Shown: positions 42,576 through 50,995 of the stretch, piece by piece
Layout: each line of letters starts with the position of its first letter
How positions within the stretch are numbered: position 1 is the stretch's first letter
NCBI RefSeq assembly: GCF_031954365.1
Contig: NZ_JAUSVZ010000004.1
Direction: 5' to 3' (one strand)
Length of the DNA: 64,000 bases
Origin: Brevibacillus aydinogluensis
GTDB taxonomy: Bacteria; Bacillota; Bacilli; Brevibacillales; Brevibacillaceae
Made by a program: the position numbers and the translations under genes
The notes under the pieces: model-generated
The model's database searches: none
What the model was told of the DNA's origin: nothing
What the model saw: only the letters and a program-made list of their open reading frames with translations

Positions 42576-42600
42576 CTCCTGTCAGGGCAAGTGACAGGAG
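42576..42600. terminator. Hairpin after mtaD
   Basis: CTCCTGTCA (42576-42584) and TGACAGGAG (42592-42600) form a perfect 9-bp stem without a clear T-run on either strand. It could serve both mtaD and the small minus-strand gene that converges on it. Confidence 0.45.
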
Positions 42601-42653
42601 AAGGGGAGCGTAGGTGTAGGTAAGGGAAGTTTTGTTTGGACGCCATGCCACGC

Positions 42654-42815
42654 TCATTTTTTCCACACGTCCGTAAGCGGGGCGTGGCGGAACTTAAGTG
42701 TGGGCGAGTGGGTCAAGGTTCTCAGCGGCGACGACAACGCTGCCCAGGAGACGCGGTATTCCTGGAGCAGATACCCTAGCACGTCAGGAGATGTCGTTCG
42801 TTGCGACGGTTTCAC
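42654..42815 (-). CDS. Small hypothetical protein, 53 residues (minus strand)
   Basis: A GTG on the minus strand (first base at 42815) is preceded by GAGGAGGTG at 5-6 nt. The 53-residue product starts MKPSQRTTSPDVLGYLLQEY and ends DVWKK; it is basic and Ser/Thr-rich, with no membrane segment. The upstream open frame continues into the antisense of the next gene without a start signal. It fills the otherwise empty 42.6-42.9 kb gap. The function is unknown. Confidence 0.5.
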   Translation of the reverse strand: MKPSQRTTSPDVLGYLLQEYRVSWAALSSPLRTLTHSPTLKFRHAPLTDVWKK

Positions 42816-42948
42816 GCGCTCACCTCCTCGGGGTGTATCTGTAGTATGACCGGGACGACCGGGGGTATGTTTAGCAAGTTTTCCGTAGCGTTCTAAAACC
42901 TTCCCGCCGCACATAGGGTAAGGAAAAACGGGACAGGAGGGGAAGGAC

Positions 42949-43632
42949 ATGTACGTCCGGCCCAAGCAGCTCTGGTGGCTGATCCCTGTTTTTCTCGGCC
43001 TGTTTTTCCTTGGCGTGTCGCTGGGGGCACTGCACAACCGGCACGACGGGAAGGTGACCATCATGGCGGAGGCGGAACGTGCGGAAGCGGATCGGACGGT
43101 CGTGGCCGCTCTCTTGGATCAGCTCACCGGGCAACAGGAGAGGCCGTTTGAAGTATTGCTCAAAGATCACGTCCTGAGCGGACGCTACCAGGGACAGCAG
43201 TTTCAAGTAAGCGGGGAGTTTGACGGTCACCACATGGAACTTAGGCGAAGCGGACAGGATGTCAGCGTGAGCGTGGACGGCCAGGTGCAGGACCACACAG
43301 CGCTGCCCTATGCCCTGTTTACGCCCCACGAGCATGCGGCACTGTTGAAAGCTCACCTGCACTCGGTCACGCCGCTAGCCGTGTCGGACCCCTCCAACCG
43401 GGCGTGGCAGGGGTACCGCTTGTCCATCCCGGCTGAAGAGGTCAGCTCGCTTTTGGCGACGTGGCTGGGACCGTCATTTCCCATCCAGGAGGCGGAAATG
43501 GCCCGCCAGATTTCCGTCGATTACCATGTGTGGTACGATGGTGCGACACGGGAATTGCGGCAGTTGGACGTACTGCTGCAAATGAAGACGCCGGCCGGCA
43601 CGAAGCAGGACCAGCTTCGCTTCCGGCTGTAA
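42949..43632 (+). CDS. Membrane-anchored hypothetical protein, 227 residues
   Basis: One N-terminal membrane helix (LWWLIPVFLGLFFLGVSLGAL, about 8-28) anchors a polar extracytoplasmic domain rich in beta strands (FEVLLKDHVLSGRYQGQQF, QVSGEFDGHHMELRRSGQDV), resembling lipoprotein-carrier-like or cell-wall-associated domains. I cannot name a family. It is followed after 28 nt by a YpmB-like gene and is probably in the same operon. The ATG follows GAGGGGAAGG. Confidence 0.75.
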   Translation: MYVRPKQLWWLIPVFLGLFFLGVSLGALHNRHDGKVTIMAEAERAEADRTVVAALLDQLTGQQERPFEVLLKDHVLSGRYQGQQFQVSGEFDGHHMELRRSGQDVSVSVDGQVQDHTALPYALFTPHEHAALLKAHLHSVTPLAVSDPSNRAWQGYRLSIPAEEVSSLLATWLGPSFPIQEAEMARQISVDYHVWYDGATRELRQLDVLLQMKTPAGTKQDQLRFRL

Positions 43633-43660
43633 CGTATGGAGGATAAAGGGGATTGTCATT

Positions 43661-44140
43661 GTGTTAGTACGAATCATAATAGGGGCTGTAGCCGTTTGTC
43701 TGGTGGTCACCCTGGGTGCCGCCTATCACTTGACGTCCACGGTCGTGGGCAAACGGCACGACTTCGAAGACCAGGTGCGGCAGTGGGTACAGGAACGGAC
43801 GACGATCACCGAGATCGATGTGATTGACGAGTACCGCAGCAAAGAGTCCTACGCCGTCGTGCTGGGCAAAAACAAGGTCGGAACACCGGTGGTCGCATGG
43901 TTGACCGCCGACAAGGCCGTGTTTGACACGATGGACAGGGCGGTCAGCCGGGAAAGTGTCGAAGAGGCAGTCAGAAAAGGCTTTCCCGATGCGCGTGTGC
44001 TGCACATCGTCCCGGGGCTGGACGAAAACAGCCGCTTCTGGGAAGTCACCCTGCAGGATCGCGACGGCCGCTTTCACTATCTCCACTACGACCTGTTCAG
44101 CGGCAAGCTGCTCACCTCTTATATCGTCTCGCCGGCGTAG
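43661..44140 (+). CDS. ypmB: YpmB-like membrane-anchored protein (DUF5590/PepSY-like)
   Basis: The 159-residue protein has an N-terminal membrane helix (about 4-22) and an extracytoplasmic domain ending in EVTLQDRDGRFHYLHYDLFSGKLL, the PepSY-like pattern of YpmB. In B. subtilis ypmB lies between dinG and asnS, consistent with the location here. The start is GTG 43661. Function is unknown. Confidence 0.78.
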   Translation: MLVRIIIGAVAVCLVVTLGAAYHLTSTVVGKRHDFEDQVRQWVQERTTITEIDVIDEYRSKESYAVVLGKNKVGTPVVAWLTADKAVFDTMDRAVSRESVEEAVRKGFPDARVLHIVPGLDENSRFWEVTLQDRDGRFHYLHYDLFSGKLLTSYIVSPA

Positions 44141-44169
44141 GCCGGATGCAGATGTACAGATGTACGCTC

Positions 44170-44203
44170 AAAAGGCCTTTTTCCAAGTGAAAAAGGCCTT
44201 TTT
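44170..44203. terminator. Strong terminator after ypmB
   Basis: AAAAGGCCTTTTTC (44170-44183) and GAAAAAGGCCTTTTT (44189-44203) form a long stem with T-runs on both strands. Confidence 0.85.
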
Positions 44204-44315
44204 GCCGTTCTGCTCGGGGCCGGGTATCCAACATCTGCATACAAAAAACGCTATACGGATGTGATATACTGGAACCGTTGACTGAGCGCACAATACAACA
44301 AAAGGGGGAGTAGCT

Positions 44316-44843
44316 GTGCAACTGCGAAAACGTGCAATTGGCCTCTCGCTGCTGGCGACGCTCACTCTCCTGTTCGGTGGTTGGTTTTTATACCAAAAAA
44401 TGGAATTGGAAACACCGCTTCGTACCCATATCGGACAGATGAAGTCAGCGGAACTGACGCACTTGGATGTTAGCAAGGATCGCATTGAGATAAAGCTGCA
44501 AGTGACCCGCCCGGATCTGTTCCCGCAGGAATACCGCCGCTTGCTCCAGGAAACTGCCGACCTGGCTCGGGGCAAGACGGTGGAAGTTGACGTGGACAAC
44601 GATTCGCAAGACCTGGAACAGATTTGGATGGATGGGTTATTTTCCTTTACGGAAGCGCTGGATTTGCATCAATACAGCCGCATTCCGCAGATGTTGACGG
44701 AGTGGAAGACCGCTCATCGGCTGGATGAAGCGTCCGCACTGATGGACGACCGCAACGTCTACGTCTACTTGAAAAAGGGGAAGGACGACTTCTACGCGAT
44801 CATTCCCCGTTCGGCCGGAAACGAGGTGACGATGCATGGGTAA
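44316..44843 (+). CDS. Membrane-anchored partner of the FtsH-like protease
   Basis: A 175-residue protein with one N-terminal membrane helix (about 7-26) and an acidic/helical extracytoplasmic domain with no known family. It overlaps the start of the FtsH-like gene by 8 nt, so both are translated together. Because the neighbouring FtsH lacks the usual extracytoplasmic domain, this protein may supply it or be its regulator or adaptor (inference). The GTG start follows AAGGGGGAG. Confidence 0.72.
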   Translation: MQLRKRAIGLSLLATLTLLFGGWFLYQKMELETPLRTHIGQMKSAELTHLDVSKDRIEIKLQVTRPDLFPQEYRRLLQETADLARGKTVEVDVDNDSQDLEQIWMDGLFSFTEALDLHQYSRIPQMLTEWKTAHRLDEASALMDDRNVYVYLKKGKDDFYAIIPRSAGNEVTMHG

Positions 44844-46347
44844 GGAAATCTTGATCGGCGTGGTTCCCGGCATCCTGATTTTTCTGCTGTTTCTCGGTGT
44901 CAACATTACACCGTTTCTCTTGTTTGCCGCCGTCTTGACGGCCATGTATTTTCTGATCGTGCGGCAGAATCAGGGAAAACTTCCGTTTGGCGGAAAGTCC
45001 CAGCCGAGCAAACACGCTGTACCCGCCTCCAACGTGACGTTCGCCGACATCGGCGGACAGGAGCGGGCCAAAAACGAGCTGAAAGAAGCGCTCGATTTTC
45101 TCGTGCACAAGGACAAAATTGAGCAGTACGGCATTCGCCCGATCAAAGGCGTGCTGCTGACAGGTCCCCCGGGGACGGGGAAAACGCTGATGGCCAAAGC
45201 GGCTGCCAATTACACCAATTCCGCGTTTTTGGCTGCGTCCGGTTCCCAGTTTGTGGAGATGTACGTCGGGGTGGGTGCTCAGCGCATTCGTGATCTGTTC
45301 AAGGAAGTCAAAGCACTGGCGGAAAAGAACGGTCAGGACAGCGGGATCATTTTCATCGACGAAATTGACGTGATCGGCGGCAAGCGCGACGGTCAGCAGC
45401 AGCGCGAATACGACCAGACGCTGAACCAGCTGTTGACCGAGATGGACGGCATCGCCACCAGCGACAAGCCGCGCATCCTGCTGATTGCCGCGACCAACCG
45501 CAAGGACATGCTGGACCCCGCTCTGCTGCGTCCCGGACGCTTTGACCGGCACATCAGCGTCGATCTGCCGGACAAGACTGCACGCGAGCAGATTCTGATG
45601 ATCCACACCGCCAACAAGCCGCTTGCTTCCGATGTCTCGCTGGACAAAGTGGCGCAGGAGACGTTTGGCTTCTCCGGCGCGCAGCTGGAGAGCGTGGCAA
45701 ATGAAGCAGCAATTTACGCCATGCGCGACCAGAGTGAGATGATTGAGGCGCGCCACTTTGCGCTGGCGGTGGACAAGGTCATGCTGGGGGAAAAAGTGGA
45801 CCGGGAAGCGTCCCTGGAAGAAAAGAAACGGGTGGCGCTGCACGAACTGGGACACGCGATCGTCAGCGAACACGTGCGCCCGGGTTCTGTCTCCCAGGTG
45901 ACGCTGAGTCCTCGCGGCAAAGCGTTGGGGTACGTCCGTCAAAATCCGCTGGAGGATCGCTACCTGTATACCAAGGAAGCGCTGGAACAGCAGATCATGG
46001 TCTGCCTGGGCGGCGCCGTTGCCGAAGAAATCTACTACGGCGGCCGGAGCACCGGCTCCAAAAACGACTTTGAGCAGGCGCTGAACATGGCGACGGAGAT
46101 TGTCCAAAGCGGGATGTCCCGCTTGGGGATTGTCCATTTGCAATTCGCAGACAAAACGCACATTCACGAAGAAGTAAACCGGTTGCTGGAGGAACTGCTG
46201 GAGAAGACGCGCGCGCTGCTGCGCAAATTCGACTCCGTGTTCCAGATTGGCCTCAACACGCTGCTGGAAGAGGAAGTGCTGCATGGCGATGCGTTCCGCC
46301 GCCTGCTGGCCGAAGCCCGGCAATCGTCCAAGGAGCTGGCGGTTTGA
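44836..46347 (+). CDS. Compact FtsH-like AAA membrane protease
   Basis: The 503-residue protein has two adjacent membrane helices (about 4-21 and 25-42) with almost no loop between them. The AAA domain (about 66-255) has Walker A GPPGTGKT (110-117), Walker B IIFIDEID, and ATNRKDMLDPALLRPGRFDR. The M41 zinc protease domain has HELGH (336-340) and the third ligand Asp411 in SKNDFEQA. All catalytic residues are present, so it should be active. Usual FtsH is about 640 residues with a 70-residue extracytoplasmic domain, which is missing here; it is an additional, shortened homologue. Confidence 0.88.
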   Translation: MGKEILIGVVPGILIFLLFLGVNITPFLLFAAVLTAMYFLIVRQNQGKLPFGGKSQPSKHAVPASNVTFADIGGQERAKNELKEALDFLVHKDKIEQYGIRPIKGVLLTGPPGTGKTLMAKAAANYTNSAFLAASGSQFVEMYVGVGAQRIRDLFKEVKALAEKNGQDSGIIFIDEIDVIGGKRDGQQQREYDQTLNQLLTEMDGIATSDKPRILLIAATNRKDMLDPALLRPGRFDRHISVDLPDKTAREQILMIHTANKPLASDVSLDKVAQETFGFSGAQLESVANEAAIYAMRDQSEMIEARHFALAVDKVMLGEKVDREASLEEKKRVALHELGHAIVSEHVRPGSVSQVTLSPRGKALGYVRQNPLEDRYLYTKEALEQQIMVCLGGAVAEEIYYGGRSTGSKNDFEQALNMATEIVQSGMSRLGIVHLQFADKTHIHEEVNRLLEELLEKTRALLRKFDSVFQIGLNTLLEEEVLHGDAFRRLLAEARQSSKELAV

Positions 46348-46362
46348 TCCGCCGGCTTTTTT
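46334..46362 (+). terminator. Terminator overlapping the end of the FtsH-like gene
   Basis: AGCTGGCGG (46334-46342) pairs with CCGCCGGCT (46349-46357, one G-T pair); the stop codon lies in the loop, and six T follow. Confidence 0.8.
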
Positions 46363-46523
46363 GTGTTTCTACAATCTCTGGCAGGGAACAGGCCGTGCCG
46401 GTTTTCCGCTGTTCAGACCAGTTGTCGTCTCGACTTTTTTTGCAGGACAGGGTACCCAACCCCGCCCGTGTTGAATATCCTACAAGAGCACATGGGAGTG
46501 ACATCAGAAGGGAAGGAGACCCA

Positions 46524-49352
46524 ATGGCAAAAGTAAACCGGAGAAAACAGCACAAATCCTTGGGAAAACGCTCGAAGAATGAGTCGTTCGAGATTCCCTT
46601 TCTGCCGCAGACATCAGAGTTGGTCTGGCTCGAACGGCTGGAGTCGGAATTGACGGATGAAGACGATTACGAGGATTTTGAGCCGAAATCGTTCACAATC
46701 ACCAACAAAAGCAGTGACGTCATTCCGCCCCTGCACAATGTGCCCCCACAAAACGTTTCCTCCAATCAAACAACGTTCTCCAAGATCATCAAGGAGCGGA
46801 AACAGGAGCAAGAATATTCCTTTGTCTACACGGACGATCTGAGCGACCAGGCAGTGACGACCGAAAAGATTGCGAACCGGGCGATCGACGCTTCCAAGAT
46901 CAAGCCAGGCTGCATCGACAACACCCTGCTGAAAGACTACGCCGTCGACAGCGCCAAACTGGCCGACAACAGCGTCACGTCCGGCAAGATTGCCCCGGAA
47001 GCCATCCAATCCATCCACATCGGCAGATACGTCATTACGGGTGAGATGATTCAGGACCGCACCATTTCCGGTGACAAGCTGATGAACAACAGCATCACAT
47101 CGGAAAAGCTGGCAGACAAGACGATCGACTCGATCAAGTTTGCCGAGGGAGCAATCCAGACCAAGCACATTCAGGAACAGGCGATCACCAGCGAACTGAT
47201 CCAGGATCAGGCGATCACGTCGGAAAAGATCAAAATGGGCACGATTCAAACAGGCAATCTGGCCAACTACATCATCAATTCCGTCAAGCTGGAGGACGGT
47301 GCTGTCACGACCGACAAACTGAGGGACGCGTCAGTGACCGCAAGCAAGCTGGACGAGGAAGCGGTCGAATCCCAGCACATCAAACGCGGGGCAATTCTGC
47401 ACGAACATTTGGCAGAACGTGCTGTGGACAGCGTCAACCTGATGCCGGGCTGCGTTGGGGAGCAGCATATTGCCCATCTGATCATCGGCCCTCACCATTT
47501 GGCTCCGGAGGCGGTCAACAGCCAAAAGCTGGCACCGTTTGCGGTTCAGTCGGAGCATTTGGACAGCGGTTGTGTCACCAGCGAAAAATTGGCCAAGGGA
47601 GCTGTCAGTGGTGTCCATCTGCAGGCAGGCGTGATTCAAACCAGTCACCTGCAGGACAACGTGGTGACCAGCAAGAAAATCGGCGACCAGCAGGTGACCA
47701 CCAGCAAACTGGCCCATCAGGCGGTGGAAGCCGACAAGCTGGCGCCGCGCAGCGTCTACGGTGTCCATGTGGCCGATGAGTCGATCGAAGCCAGACACAT
47801 CGCCGAAGGGGCGATCACCAAGGAGAAGCTGGCCAGGAGCGCAATTGAAGATGTCCATCTGCGCGAGCGCATTATCAGCAACGTTCATTTAAAGGATCAC
47901 ATTATCCAGACGAACAACCTGGCCGATCACGTGGTGACCACGTCGAAGTTGGCGAGCGAATCTGTCTCCACCGACAAAATCACGGACCTGAGCGTCACCA
48001 CCCCCAAACTGGCGGACGGGGCCGTCACATCGGCGAAATTGGCTACGGAGGCCATCAAGGCACGTCATTTGTCAAATAGCGTGGTCACCTGGGATAAACT
48101 GGCCGAGAAATCCGTGCATGCCCAGCATCTGGTGAGCGGCTCCGTGCACAACGAACACATCCTACCAGGCGCCGTGACGGGGGAAAAGCTGGCCGACAGC
48201 AGCGTCACCCGGGAGAAACTGGCGGACGGCAGTGTGGATGGCACCAAACTGGAAGCCCGTTCGGTGACCGGAGAGCACGTGGTGAAAGGCAGCCTGACCG
48301 GTGAGCACCTGGCTCCCGGCAGCGTGACCGGCGATCTGCTCACTCCCCAGATCGTCGACAGCGACCATATTCGTACGCAGGCGATAGGCCCTCAGCATCT
48401 CCAGCCGCAGTTGATCACTTCTACATTCCTGGCCGATCAGGCGGTCACCCGGGAAAAGTTGGCGGCACGCAGCGTGGACGGCGATAAGCTGGACGTGTTT
48501 GCAGTGTCGACAGATCACATCGTGGACCGGTCGATCAATCGGGATAAGCTGGCCAACGGCTCGGTTCATGGCGAACACCTGCAGCGAAAGAGCATTGCGT
48601 CTCATCATCTGCAGGAATCGATCGTGTCCGCTGTCCATCTGAAGGCGGCTGCCGTGACAGAGGAAAAGCTGGCTGCCGGTGCCGTGACCGAGGAAAAGCT
48701 GGCTGCCGGTGCCGTGACGGCGGAAAAATTGGCGGCTGGTGCCGTAACTGCCGAGCATTTGGCTGAAAACGCGATCGTCACGCAGCATCTCGCCGATGGT
48801 GCTGTCACACCGGAAAAGCTGTCGTTTCGGCCGCTGGAATCCGGCAGCATACAAGGGAACACCCTGCAGCAGTTCGGAATCGTTCCGTTTCACCTGGCTG
48901 CCGGGGAAAAGTCGACAGATGTGACCATCCGGCTCAACGTTCCCTATGCAGATCCCCATTACTGCCTGATCGCCATGAGCAATCAGTTGGGATGTTGTAC
49001 ATCGCTCAAATTCACGAACCGAACGTATGCCGTCGTGAGCGTGTTCCGCACCGATGAAGGCCAGGAGACTTCTGGCGTATTGCAGTGGATTGCGGTCGGG
49101 GAAAAGGGAACGGCGCAGACGTTGTACGAGGAACAGCCGATTGTGTTGGCGGAGGAGGACGTAGAGCCTGACGTCGACCTGAGTGCAGAGGCACAGACGG
49201 AGGAGGCTGCTGTTGTCCACGCCGAAGACGCCGGACAGACCGAAGATGCGCCCGAGACTGACAGCCATCCCGTATTCGCAGATGAGCAGGATGCCGAAAA
49301 CGAACCAGGCAACGTATATTCCGTCCATCCGGATGAGACGGAGCAGCACTGA
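46524..49352 (+). CDS. Giant decapeptide-repeat protein with WIAG-tail-like C-terminus
   Basis: The 942-residue protein has a basic/acidic N-terminus (1-109), then an uninterrupted array of about 66 ten-residue repeats (110-769; consensus A/S-V-T-x-x-K/H-L-A-x-G), and a C-terminal domain (770-890, ending GVLQWIAVGEKG, like the WIAG tail) plus an acidic tail. Positions 2 and 7 of every repeat are aliphatic, which suggests a beta-solenoid rod of one strand pair per repeat. There is no signal peptide, as in spore-coat proteins assembled from the mother cell. The start ATG 46524 follows GGAAGGAGAC. I infer a spore-surface fibre or scaffold; phage tail fibres carry similar repeats, but no phage genes are nearby. 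Confidence 0.82.
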   Translation: MAKVNRRKQHKSLGKRSKNESFEIPFLPQTSELVWLERLESELTDEDDYEDFEPKSFTITNKSSDVIPPLHNVPPQNVSSNQTTFSKIIKERKQEQEYSFVYTDDLSDQAVTTEKIANRAIDASKIKPGCIDNTLLKDYAVDSAKLADNSVTSGKIAPEAIQSIHIGRYVITGEMIQDRTISGDKLMNNSITSEKLADKTIDSIKFAEGAIQTKHIQEQAITSELIQDQAITSEKIKMGTIQTGNLANYIINSVKLEDGAVTTDKLRDASVTASKLDEEAVESQHIKRGAILHEHLAERAVDSVNLMPGCVGEQHIAHLIIGPHHLAPEAVNSQKLAPFAVQSEHLDSGCVTSEKLAKGAVSGVHLQAGVIQTSHLQDNVVTSKKIGDQQVTTSKLAHQAVEADKLAPRSVYGVHVADESIEARHIAEGAITKEKLARSAIEDVHLRERIISNVHLKDHIIQTNNLADHVVTTSKLASESVSTDKITDLSVTTPKLADGAVTSAKLATEAIKARHLSNSVVTWDKLAEKSVHAQHLVSGSVHNEHILPGAVTGEKLADSSVTREKLADGSVDGTKLEARSVTGEHVVKGSLTGEHLAPGSVTGDLLTPQIVDSDHIRTQAIGPQHLQPQLITSTFLADQAVTREKLAARSVDGDKLDVFAVSTDHIVDRSINRDKLANGSVHGEHLQRKSIASHHLQESIVSAVHLKAAAVTEEKLAAGAVTEEKLAAGAVTAEKLAAGAVTAEHLAENAIVTQHLADGAVTPEKLSFRPLESGSIQGNTLQQFGIVPFHLAAGEKSTDVTIRLNVPYADPHYCLIAMSNQLGCCTSLKFTNRTYAVVSVFRTDEGQETSGVLQWIAVGEKGTAQTLYEEQPIVLAEEDVEPDVDLSAEAQTEEAAVVHAEDAGQTEDAPETDSHPVFADEQDAENEPGNVYSVHPDETEQH
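46851..48830 (+). repeat. 66 coding 30-bp repeats
   Basis: The decapeptide array corresponds to a 30-bp period without a break over 1,980 bp. Most copies have diverged; units 61-64 (48651-48770) are almost identical (GCCGTGACAGAGGAAAAGCT type) and look recently duplicated. Confidence 0.9.
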
Positions 49353-49365
49353 CAACGGAGAAGCG

Positions 49366-49396
49366 GGCCCTCTCAGGCAGGGAGGGCCTTGTTTTT
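49366..49396 (+). terminator. Terminator after the repeat protein
   Basis: GGCCCTC (49366-49372) pairs with GAGGGCC (49382-49388), then TTGTTTTT. Confidence 0.8.
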
Positions 49397-49490
49397 GCGC
49401 TCGTGCACCTGCAGGCGGGACAGTTGCTTCGCGTGCGCGTTTTGTTACCATAATATTTTTACGGTAACCTTGGTCCTAGTCAGTCTTTCA

Positions 49491-49519
49491 TTGAATTTAT
49501 ACATACCCGATAGTATAAT
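49491..49519 (+). promoter_or_regulatory. Sigma-A promoter of asnS
   Basis: TTGAAT (49491-49496), 17-bp spacer, TATAAT (49514-49519). Upstream GTTACC (49444-49449) and GGTAAC (49463-49468) form a short inverted repeat. No T-box leader is present. Confidence 0.75.
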
Positions 49520-49580
49520 TGATTCGTTACAACCAAGTCGGAATTTGTTTTGAATGGGATATTGGAGGGAAAACAAGCCG

Positions 49581-50870
49581 ATGATGACGACCATTGCCCA
49601 GATCGGGCAGCACGTGGGACAAGAAGTGCGACTGGGCTGCTGGCTCTACAACAAGCGCAGCAGCGGTAAAATACAATTCCTGCAGCTTCGCGATGGCTCC
49701 GGTTTTATTCAGGGCGTCGTGGTTAAGGCCGAGGTGCCGGAAGCAGTGTGGGAAGCGGCTTCCAAGCTGACTCAGGAAAGCTCTCTGTACATAACCGGTG
49801 TCGTGCGCGCTGACGAGCGGGCCCCCAGCGGCTATGAGCTGACTGTCACCGGAATCGACATCATTCAACTCGCGCAAGATTACCCGATCTCGCTCAAGGA
49901 GCACGGCGTTGACTTCCTGATGGACCATCGTCACCTGTGGCTGAGAACACCGCGTCAACGGGCCGTGATGGCGATCCGTTCCGAGGTGATCCGCGCTGTT
50001 ACTGAATTTTTCCATCAGCACGGGTTTTACAAAGTGGACCCGCCAATTCTCACGCCGACATCCGCAGAAGGAACGACCAACCTGTTCCACACCAAGTATT
50101 TTGACGAGGATGCCTACCTGTCGCAATCCGGCCAGCTTTACATGGAAGCGGCCGCCATGGCGTTGGGGCGTGTCTATTCCTTCGGACCGACGTTCCGTGC
50201 GGAAAAGTCCAAAACGCGCCGCCATCTGATCGAGTTTTGGATGATCGAGCCCGAGATGGCCTTTGTCGATCACGAAGAAAACCTGCGCATTCAGGAGGCG
50301 TTTGTCTCCCATATCGTGCAGTCCGTCCTGAAAAATTGCCAGCGTGAACTGAAAACACTGCAGCGCGACACCAGCAAGCTGGAAAACGTAGTGGCTCCGT
50401 TCCCGCGCATCACGTACGATGACGCGATCAAGCTGCTGCAGGAAAAGGGCAGCGACATCAAGTGGGGCGACGATTTCGGCGCGCCGGACGAAACGATGAT
50501 CGCCGAGCACTTTGACAAGCCGGTCTTCATCACCCACTATCCGACCGAGATCAAAGCGTTCTACATGAAACCGGACCCGAACCGTCCGGAAGTGGTGCTT
50601 TGTGCCGACCTGATCGCGCCGGAGGGCTACGGTGAAATTATCGGCGGCAGCCAGCGGATTGACGATCCGGTCCTGCTGGAGCAGCGCTTCGCCGAACACA
50701 ACCTGTCCGAAGACGCCTACAAGTGGTACCTCGATCTGCGAAAATACGGCACGGTGCCGCACTCCGGATTCGGCCTCGGTCTGGAACGGACGATCGCCTG
50801 GATTTGCGGACTTGACCACGTGCGCGAGACGATCCCGTTCCCGCGCATGCTGTACCGTCTCTACCCATAA
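49581..50870 (+). CDS. asnS: Asparaginyl-tRNA synthetase
   Basis: It charges tRNA-Asn. The 429-residue class IIb enzyme has an N-terminal anticodon-binding OB fold (about 1-110), then YLSQSGQLYMEAAA, FGPTFRAEKSKTRRHLIEFWMIEPEM (motif 2 region) and GFGLGLERTIAWICGL (motif 3). The start ATG 49581 follows GGAGGG; ATG 49584 is also possible. It precedes dnaD as in B. subtilis. Confidence 0.96.
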   Translation: MMTTIAQIGQHVGQEVRLGCWLYNKRSSGKIQFLQLRDGSGFIQGVVVKAEVPEAVWEAASKLTQESSLYITGVVRADERAPSGYELTVTGIDIIQLAQDYPISLKEHGVDFLMDHRHLWLRTPRQRAVMAIRSEVIRAVTEFFHQHGFYKVDPPILTPTSAEGTTNLFHTKYFDEDAYLSQSGQLYMEAAAMALGRVYSFGPTFRAEKSKTRRHLIEFWMIEPEMAFVDHEENLRIQEAFVSHIVQSVLKNCQRELKTLQRDTSKLENVVAPFPRITYDDAIKLLQEKGSDIKWGDDFGAPDETMIAEHFDKPVFITHYPTEIKAFYMKPDPNRPEVVLCADLIAPEGYGEIIGGSQRIDDPVLLEQRFAEHNLSEDAYKWYLDLRKYGTVPHSGFGLGLERTIAWICGLDHVRETIPFPRMLYRLYP

Positions 50871-50912
50871 TGCCCCAACCGTTATGCGGCAGCGCGGCTG
50901 CCTGACGGCCCG

Positions 50913-50946
50913 ACACCCTGTTGCCGGTGGGCGGCAGGGTGTTTTC
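50913..50946 (+). terminator. Terminator between asnS and dnaD
   Basis: ACACCCTG (50913-50920) pairs with CAGGGTGT (50935-50942), with inner GCC/GGC pairs, followed by TTTTC. Confidence 0.8.
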
Positions 50947-50995
50947 TTGTTTGGATTTGCCGGATGACCGGCCTGTCAATGAGGTGAATGGTTTC

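Noticed and set aside
46454..46482. Sigma-K promoter for the repeat protein (AC-N18-AATATCCTA)
   Set aside because: One mismatch in the -10 and an 18-bp spacer make it too weak to list as a feature.
46344..46523. 60-residue N-terminal extension of the repeat protein
   Set aside because: It would start inside the FtsH terminator; ATG 46524 has a clear ribosome site.
46851..48830. Regular 30-bp direct repeats that could be read as a CRISPR array
   Set aside because: There are no spacers: the whole unit repeats and is in frame with one long ORF; there are no cas genes.
49440..49580. T-box riboswitch before asnS
   Set aside because: No T-box sequence or terminator in the short leader; only a normal promoter.
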